DNA of 64,000 bases from Erigeron canadensis (lineage: Eukaryota; Streptophyta; Magnoliopsida; Asterales; Asteraceae): assembly GCF_010389155.1 (NCBI RefSeq), contig NC_057764.1:16492001-16556000 (forward strand), given 5' to 3'. The notes beneath the pieces are model-generated. The model searched no databases. It was not told the DNA's origin and saw only the letters and a list, made by a program, of their open reading frames with translations. Shown here in pieces: positions 57,438-64,000 of the stretch (position 1 is the first letter of the stretch; each line of letters starts with the position of its first letter). A program made the position numbers and the translations under genes.

Positions 57438-59005
57438 TGTAACATCCCGAACTTTTTAAATAACGGTTGACTTGAGTCGTTAAGTCAACACTATGTGTCC
57501 GTTAAGTCTATAGGAGATTTAAATGCTTAGATGTGTTTAACGTGCTATATGTCTAAGGCTTTAATACCTTAATAATTGATGTACTGATGTGTTTAAGGTG
57601 TAATTATGTGCCTTTAGAGGTGCTTGAAGTGTTTAATGAGTTGTAAGTATTCCCTATAGGTGTTTTGAGCTAAATATGAGTCATTTGGAAGCTTAGGGAC
57701 TAGTTTTGACATAGGGTTAAACTAAAAAACGGGATTAGGGTCTAGGACATGGTCATTAGCCTCTAATTACTGATATTATCATATTTTCTTTGAACCCTAA
57801 CCACCCTCTTGTGCCACAATCAATTCCTTGTTCAATTCCATCGATTTCGGGTTGATTCGGAGAGATCTAGGGCTTATATTTCGATCTTTTAAGAATCTTC
57901 AAAGTATACATTGAAATATTTACTGATTTTTGATCACTTCCATCTATTCAATTCGTTGATACTTGGTCTTGATCGATTATATGTTTTTCATTGCTAGAAT
58001 CGTTGATTTCAAGTTACCCGGTAACTGTTATTGCAATCTATTAGTGTGTTGGGGATTCCGGAAGGTATAATCTTGTTGTTACTAATATTTTTATGATATA
58101 ATGGAGTCATTAGAAGTATCATATCAGATCTGGACCATAGGGTGTGTTAATCGATTGAAAATCGTCCGTTTTGCGATTCGGTTACCTAAAACGGTTGTTA
58201 TTGTATTGCAAATTAGGTGAATGTTAATGGATGTATTCATGGCATCATTAGAGTCTTAAAATGATGGTTTGCATTTCGTTTGGATTCGTCATGGAGTGAA
58301 AAACATGCAAAATTGAACAAACCTGCAGATGGTCATGTCGTGACCAATAAGGTCATGTCGCATCCAAATCACAGAGGTGGAAAGAATTGGGTTTTTGGTT
58401 AGAGGTCATGCCGTGACCATGGTGGTCATGTCGCATCACGAGTCCAGAATGTAAACTACTTAGTTTTTTTAAATAACCATAACTTTCAAACCCTAACTCC
58501 ATTTTTGACAAATAAGTTATCCACAAAATCGTGAGAGAGTCTACATTCTAATAGAAATCTTTTCAAAAGATGATCATGGTTTCAAGTTTCCTGAAAGGTT
58601 AATTTAGTGAGTGAATGCCGAGTTCTTGTCATGGGTCATGTTTATAGGTATCTAGACCTAAGTTATGACCATAAGCAAGTGGGTATTTGATTAGCTCATT
58701 ATGTCGTTTAATGATTATAGGTAGTCGGGATACTTACAAAGCTTGGTAACTTACATTATCATTTGTTGTGCTCTTAAATGAGGTAAGATACACTACTTTG
58801 ACACGCTGAGGTTTCAATAAAAACATGATTCTCATATAACAACTTCCCAATTGATAATCTTGTTTACTTATGATTAATCAGGATTACACGGGAGGTGATG
58901 TGGGCTATGCATATGCATATTGAAGCCTGAAATGCTACCCCAAAGATATGAGATGTATATGCTATGAAATGATATGTAATGTCTTGAGATGAATTGAAAT
59001 GTGAT
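57438..59005 (+). mobile_element. element C: TGTAACA-type gypsy LTR, left part
   Basis: Begins TGTAACATCCCGAACTTTTT, identical in its first 20 bases to element A, and follows A through most of its length. It is cut at 59005 by an Athila-like element; its right end is outside the window. No coding sequence. Confidence 0.75.
58331..58438. repeat. GGTCATGTCGTGACC repeats in element C
   Basis: A pair GGTCATGTCGTGACC (58331-58345) and GGTCATGTCGCATCC (58351-58365) is repeated as GGTCATGCCGTGACC (58404-58418) and GGTCATGTCGCATCA (58424-58438). GGTCA and TGACC form an odd palindrome in the first of each pair. Confidence 0.85.
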
Positions 59006-59260
59006 TGATGTGACCAATTTATACCCATCGCCCACATCATTATTGGCCTTTTTCTTATGTGTTTTAAGTCATTTTCGTATGCATTTGGCGCGTTTATGGT
59101 GTTTGTTAGTGTTTTCAGGCTCTAAACATGTTACGTGTTCATTTGGTACATTTTCGGAAGACTTACTGGCCTAGAAGTTGATTTGTATTACCGAGAGTTG
59201 TTTGAAGTGGAAGAGATGAAAGTTTCAAGAATGGAAGAAAAATTTGTATACATGCATGTG

Positions 59261-59450
59261 ACTGCGCCGCAGTGGGATATACCTTGTCCACTGCGCCGCA
59301 GTCTAATCCCACGGACAGATTGTAAACAAACCCCACTGCGCCACAATGGGGACTGCAAGAGATTGACTGCGCTGCAGTCACCCGAAAGTCAAAGTCAAAA
59401 GCCTCTCACTGCGTCGCAGTAAGGGAAGGCACATCCCACTGCGCCGCAGT
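59261..59450. repeat. ACTGCGNCGCAGT palindrome array upstream of TATA
   Basis: Six 13-bp copies at 59261, 59290, 59335, 59366, 59408 and 59438. Four are perfect odd palindromes, 59366 has one change, 59335 two. Spacing alternates between about 30 and 43 bp. The last extends to a 17-bp palindrome. Confidence 0.93.
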
Positions 59451-59504
59451 GGAAGCACGGGATTTGAAGTCCAGGGACGTTTTTCTACATCAAAATTAGA
59501 GGAG

Positions 59505-59512
59505 TATAAAAG
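59505..59512 (+). promoter_or_regulatory. TATA box of the Athila-like LTR
   Basis: TATAAAAG, 55 bp after the last palindrome; followed by an AAAACCCTAATT leader. Confidence 0.75.
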
Positions 59513-60529
59513 AAAACCAAAACCCTAATTCCAAACTTATCAAAAATCTTTCTACGAGCTATTCTACAAGGGTTCTTCAATCTCCAAGCAAGTTTTTCTT
59601 AGGCGGATTCGTTGAAGATTCACGAGCACCCATCTAGATCGTATCTACTTTTACTGTCTTTCAATTTTAATTTCTCAAACGATTGGTACATCATGTTTCT
59701 CTTCTATTTCAATTATTATCGTGGATTGATCATGAGTGGCTAAACGTTTAATCATCTACCTTGATGTAACGAGACGAATGATGTGATTGCAATATTTTTA
59801 ATTCGAAAGGGTTTATTCAATTATCGTTGTTCTGTGATGTTGATAATTTTAATTCTTTTTAATAGTTAAATATGGTATTGGTTGCATATATTTCTTCATT
59901 GGTGGTACCAGTTGAATGTATATGTGATTTTAAAATGGTTACTTGTCTATGAGTAATTATCACTAGTTCATGGTATGATAGTGAATATCATTTTAAGAAA
60001 AGATTAATTTTGTCAACTTGATTCATAGCAGTTGGTGGTACCACGTTGTTGTCACACAGGTTCAATTGATAATTTGATAGTCAAATAAACTAATTGTTAG
60101 AAAAAGTTGTCTTTGCTTTGGTGGTACCGGCTTGGGTAATTCAACTGGCAATTAGGTGATTTGGTAATTTGTTCACGGTTGGTGGTACCACGGGAGCATC
60201 TTAATCTAGTCACGATTATCTTTAAATTCTAAAGAATTTGGTCTTAATCAAATGCAATCACATTTGAAGTCGATTATCTTTCAATTTTATGCAATTTGTT
60301 TTGCAAACCAATTTTAATTTAATTTTCAAAGAGGATTTTTGAAGCAACACCTGTTTTCCAAACCATTTCATAAAGCAACTAGTTCTATCCAATCCCTGAG
60401 AACGAACACGGACTTATCTCTTAACTATATTACAAACGATCGGGTCCACTGCCCGTGAGTGCGTAGTAGTGAGTTTTTAGGTAGTTCTAGTCTTATAAAT
60501 TTAAAGCTCGATTTTGCACATCAAGTTTT

Positions 60530-60547
60530 TGGCGCCGCTGCCGGGGA
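60530..60547 (+). promoter_or_regulatory. primer-binding site (tRNA-Asp)
   Basis: TGGCGCCGCTGCCGGGGA, six bases after the LTR end, matches the tRNA-Asp primer site usual for Athila with one difference. Confidence 0.93.
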
Positions 60548-60701
60548 TTGTGTGCCGATTTAGTTGTTAATTTAGTGGTTTGATCCTTCCTCACGCGTGA
60601 GGAAGTTATTTTCTTTAGTAGTTTAGTTCTTTTTCTTGTTTATCACAGGTGCATTTGACGTGTGGTGTTAGTTGTGTTTTGCAGGTTTGCTTTATTAGTT
60701 G

Positions 60702-62075
60702 ATGAACTTGCGTTCTTCGGGGTTACCTTTGAGAACTCCACCGAGACGCAGGATTAATTTCGAAGCACCACCACCGTATTCACCTATAGCTTTACCCACT
60801 CCAGATTCAGACGAAGAAGGCTTCTACATAGAGGAATTCTTTAATCTTGCACTTGTTAAAGAAGAGATGGGTGACAAATGACATTCGTTATGGTGACCGA
60901 GCCCGAACTATTCCTACAGCTCGTGGTTCCGCTATTAGAATACCGGGTGTTTATCAAAACTTCATTTTGAAACCGAATCATCTCAAGAGCATTGAGGAGC
61001 AAAAGTTTGATGGCAAAAAGAAATGGGATTTGTATAAGCACTTGGAGAGATTTGAGAAGTTGGCACGGCTCTACCAATATGGCCAAAATCAAATGAATGT
61101 CGTGAAACTTGAGACTTTTCCCATTACTCTCACCGGAGATGCCGAAGACTTGATAAGGTCCTTTATGCAAGAAGATGAGGAAGATGTTGTTGATGCATGG
61201 ATCTGCTTTAAGGAAATGTTGAGAAATTGTCCGGGACATGAATTAACTAAGGAAAAGTATGTCGAGTTATTCTTTGATGGTTTGACTAAGGCATCTAAAA
61301 GAGAAATGGGGTATGCTTTTGGTGGAAGTTTCAGCAAGATTACTTCAAATGAAGGTTATGACATCTTGGAAGATATGGTGAAGGATAATGCAGCTATGGA
61401 TGATAAGAAATTTTTGAAGAATGAGAGTAGATTCAACCGAGGAGCTAAGGAAGGTAAGGTTGCAAGAGCATATGGAAGCAACAATTCTAATGTCATTGAT
61501 GAGATTCAAGCTTTGTCTGCACGTATGGATAAATGGTTTTGCCAATCAAGAGTCTAGATTTGGTTATCTGGAAAGAGATGTTAAGGTTCTTGCTGATGGG
61601 TGTGATCATTGCGGTGAGACACATTATTCTGAAGATTGTCCCAACCGGGGACCTGAAGATGTGAACTACATTCAGAATCAGCAACAAGGAGGTTTTCAGC
61701 GAAACACCGGTTTTCAGAACCGGTCATCAGGTAGTAACTCCTATAACTCTTCTTTTCCTGCTAATTCTACTCGTTTTTCAGGTAACAGGTGGCAAAGGAA
61801 TAACTATCAGAGTCAGCCACAACAGCAGGAGACTCAACAAAGCCAAGGATCAGGTTCATCTTCTTCTACTACCGATCCTAATGCCGAGTTGAGAGAGATG
61901 ATGAAGCAAATGATGAGCAATCTGATTGAGACCAACCAAAGCATTCAGAATATAAGAGAGGATACCAAGGAGCTGAGTGAGAGGTTGGATAGGATCAATG
62001 GCAAAGTGGAGATGAATGCAAAGAATTAGAGCATCAACTTTAAGGATCTTGAAAGTAGGATGGCCTAGTAACACT
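60702..62075 (+). pseudogene. gag: Athila-like gag, decayed
   Basis: Capsid/nucleocapsid protein. ATG 60702 (MNLRSSGLPLRTPPRRRINF), then a core with FDGKKKWDLYKHLERFEKLA, FPITLTGDAEDLIRSF, FKEMLRNCPGHEL, a zinc knuckle CDHCGETHYSEDC (CX2CX3HX4C, about 61600-61640, the Athila spacing), and a Gln/Asn/Ser-rich tail. Frame changes near 60875, 61535 and 62045-62075 and TAG 62027-62029 disrupt it. The stretch DVVDAWICFKEMLRNCPGH looks like two gag segments fused, suggesting an internal deletion of perhaps 40 residues between similar FKE words. It runs on into the protease frame without a gap. Confidence 0.85.
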
Positions 62076-64000
62076 CAGCAGAATCCGAAGCAGAACCAAG
62101 GGTCGAATAATGGTTTGAAGTACACTCCGCCCCCAGTTCGTCTGGAGCAAGCAAAGGCCATTACCACTCGTACAGGTAGATCCTATGACCCTCCTCCTAA
62201 CCCTAATGTTATTGTTTCAGATGTGCAGGATACAGGAAATGATGAGGAAGATGAAGTGGATGATGAGATTGAGATGGAAGATAGACCGACTGTGAAGACT
62301 CCGGTTACTCCACTAAAATCGGTTGTGACACCCGAGGCTAAGCCGTACAAGCCTAAGGTTCCATTTCCACAATGGTTCAGAAAGGCTAAGTTGAAGGAAC
62401 AATATGATAAGTTTGTTAATATGATTAAAAATGTTCACATTAATGTTCCTTTAGTTGATTTGATCCAGGGGATGCCAAATTATGCGAAGTTTATCAAAAA
62501 ACTTGTGAAAGATAAAGGAAAGATGGATGAGGTGAAAGCTACTTATTTAAATACCGAGTGTTCTGCTATCTTGCGGAATCAACAGATTCCACCTAAGCTT
62601 GAGGATCCAGGGAGTTTCCTTATCACTTGTTCTATTCGTTCTTTGACTTGTAAGACACTTGCCGATTTAGGTGCTAGTATAAACTTGATGCCTTACTCAG
62701 TTTGGAGTAAGTTGGCTTATGGGATTTTGAGACCTAGTCGCATGAGTATTCATTTAGCTGACCATTCTTTTCAGTATCCCATTGGGATTGCTGAAAACAT
62801 GACTGTTCAAGTAGGTCATATTGTTTTTCTTGTTGATTTTGTGATCCTCGAAATGGAGGAAGATACTAAGGTACCCCTTATTTTAGGTAGACCATTCCTT
62901 AATACCGCGGATGCTATCATCCGGGTAAAAGATAAGGAAATTTCTTTGGGTGTGGGTACGGATAGAATTGTATTTAATGTTGAAAGATCTATTAAGAATT
63001 CATATTCTACTGATGAGTCTTGTTTCAGGATAGATGTCATTGATGATGCTTTGGATCAAGAATTTGAAGAATTCATGGAGACTGAGGTTGATGAAGAGCT
63101 CACTTGCTTAGGAGCTGGAGAAATTGATGATGATGAACTGTTTGCAGAGGTTATGGCACTAAGTTTGGATGAAACACCTCCAGAGGATGAGAGCTTTGAA
63201 AAAGTTGTTGCTGATGGAAGCTCAAGGGTACCAAATTCTATTGATGTACCACCTACTAATCTGGAGCTTAAGCCATTGCCTGCCTACTTGGAGTATGCCT
63301 ATTTGGCAGGTAAATCCTCTTTGCCCGTGGTTATCTCTTCCTCACTCTCAAGTGAAGAGAAATGACTTCTTTTGGCAGTACTTAAAGCTCATAAGCGGGC
63401 TTTTGCTTGGAAGACTACCGACATTCCAGGTATTATTCCTGATTTTTGCCAACATAAGATAGATTTTGTTGATGATGTTAAGCCCGTTGTCCAGCGACAA
63501 AGGAGGCTTAATCCCGATATGAAAGAGGTTGTGAAAAAAGAAGTCATTAAACTGTTAGATCCAGGGATCATTTTCCCTATTGCAGATAGTTCATGGGTAA
63601 GTCCAGTTCACTGTGTGCCCAAAAAGGGGGGCATGACAGCGATTGAAAATGAAAATAATAAACTTTTGGCTACTAGGACTGTAATGGGATGGCGGATTTG
63701 TATTGATTACCGTAAGCTTAATGATGCCATCCGTAAGGATCATTTTCCCCTCCCATTTATTGAACAAATGTTGGAAAGACTTGCAGGAAATGAGTACTTT
63801 TGTTTCTTAGATGGATTTTCAGGGTACTTTCAAATACCTAGTGATCCAAAAGACCAGGAGAAGACTACATTCACATGCCCATTTGGTACTTTTACCTACC
63901 GGCGAATGCCTTTTGGTTTGTGTAATGCCCAGGCACCTTCCAAAGGTGCGTGATTGCTATTTTCCAGGACATGCTTGAGACCTCCATAGAGGTTTTCATG
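62076..64000 (+). pseudogene. pol: Athila-like protease and start of RT, decayed, cut by window end
   Basis: Linker with EQAKAITTRTGRSYDPPPNP, then the retropepsin-like domain LADLGASINLMPYSVW (catalytic D at about 62661) through VPLILGRPFLNTADAII, an acidic spacer, and RT: AFAWKTTDIPGI, HKIDFVDD, SSWVSPVHCVPKKGG, RICIDYRKLN, CFLDGFSGYFQI (first RT aspartate, about 63810) and TYRRMPFGLCNA. TGA 63363-63365 separates protease and RT in the same frame, and a one-base change near 63940 shifts the frame before the window ends, short of the YxDD motif. RT directly after protease, before integrase, is the Ty3/gypsy order. Confidence 0.9.

Larger units (their letters stand above)
59006..60523 (+). 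repeat. 5' LTR of the Athila-like element
   Basis: 1518 bp. Starts TGATGTGACCAATTTATACC, ends GCACATCA. A TATA box at 59505 is preceded by a six-copy palindrome array. Several GGTGGTACCA(C/G) words occur downstream (59903-60195). Confidence 0.88.
59006..64000 (+). mobile_element. Athila-like Ty3/gypsy element, right end beyond the window
   Basis: LTR 59006-60523 with inverted ends TGATGTG and CACATCA; tRNA-Asp primer site; gag, aspartic protease and the start of RT, in that order, with several breaks. The 3' half and second LTR are not in the window. It inserted into element C. Confidence 0.9.

Noticed and set aside
59261..59450. CRISPR-like array of short repeats with spacers
   Set aside because: Six 13-bp palindromes with uneven short spacers inside a plant retrotransposon LTR; no cas genes and a eukaryotic context.

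Overview
The window is plant nuclear DNA made almost entirely of nested transposable elements, plus one small gene that looks cellular. Evidence for a plant: TTTAGGG telomere-type repeats, Ty1/copia primer-binding sites matching initiator tRNA-Met, an Athila-type tRNA-Asp primer site, a PIF/Harbinger transposase of plant type, tRNA-derived SINEs, Tourist-like MITEs and small Helitrons. The style of the two copia elements (Sirevirus-like: long gag, several AAGGGGGA tracts before the 3' LTR, an extra 3' ORF) is common in daisy-family (Asteraceae) genomes; that placement is an inference. No prokaryotic features are present.

Layout. 1-1570: tail of a copia-like element (orphan ORF, polypurine tract, palindrome-rich LTR). 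1842-15290: a decayed PIF/Harbinger transposon split by a complete copia element (copia I, 2076-13553, perfect CTTAA target duplication). 15315-32392: a nest. An outer 1.1 kb LTR-like unit (D, flanked by CTCCT) holds two TGTAACA...TGTTACA solo LTRs, A (15324-28274) and B (28689-31699, flanked by CAAAT); A itself holds a second copia element (copia II, 16503-26885). 33895-34230: a small basic-protein gene with a TATA box. 34734-42612: SINE, Helitrons, a foldback element, a Tourist MITE and an LTR-like promoter segment. 42613-50160: a 5'-truncated LINE inside the LTR of a chromovirus-like gypsy element that keeps one full LTR, the end of integrase and the start of gag. 51033-51797: second SINE and a foldback MITE. 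53769-57438: LTR and 3' UTR of an Athila-like element on the minus strand. 57438-64000: a TGTAACA-type LTR (C) interrupted by a plus-strand Athila-like element that runs off the window.

How the parts work. Each retroelement shows the expected order LTR, primer site, gag, protease/integrase/RT/RNase H (copia) or gag, protease, RT (gypsy), polypurine tract, LTR. All coding copies carry stops and frameshifts, so all look non-autonomous now. Copia II also has a 3' ORF preceded by what looks like its own promoter.

The main unexplained signal is structural. Several unrelated LTRs carry arrays of short odd-length palindromes (arms around one unpaired centre), each with its own sequence. Two regions (567-894 and 56888-57015) are tandem stem-loops whose loops are conserved while the stems change in a compensated way, the pattern expected of selected RNA or cruciform structure.
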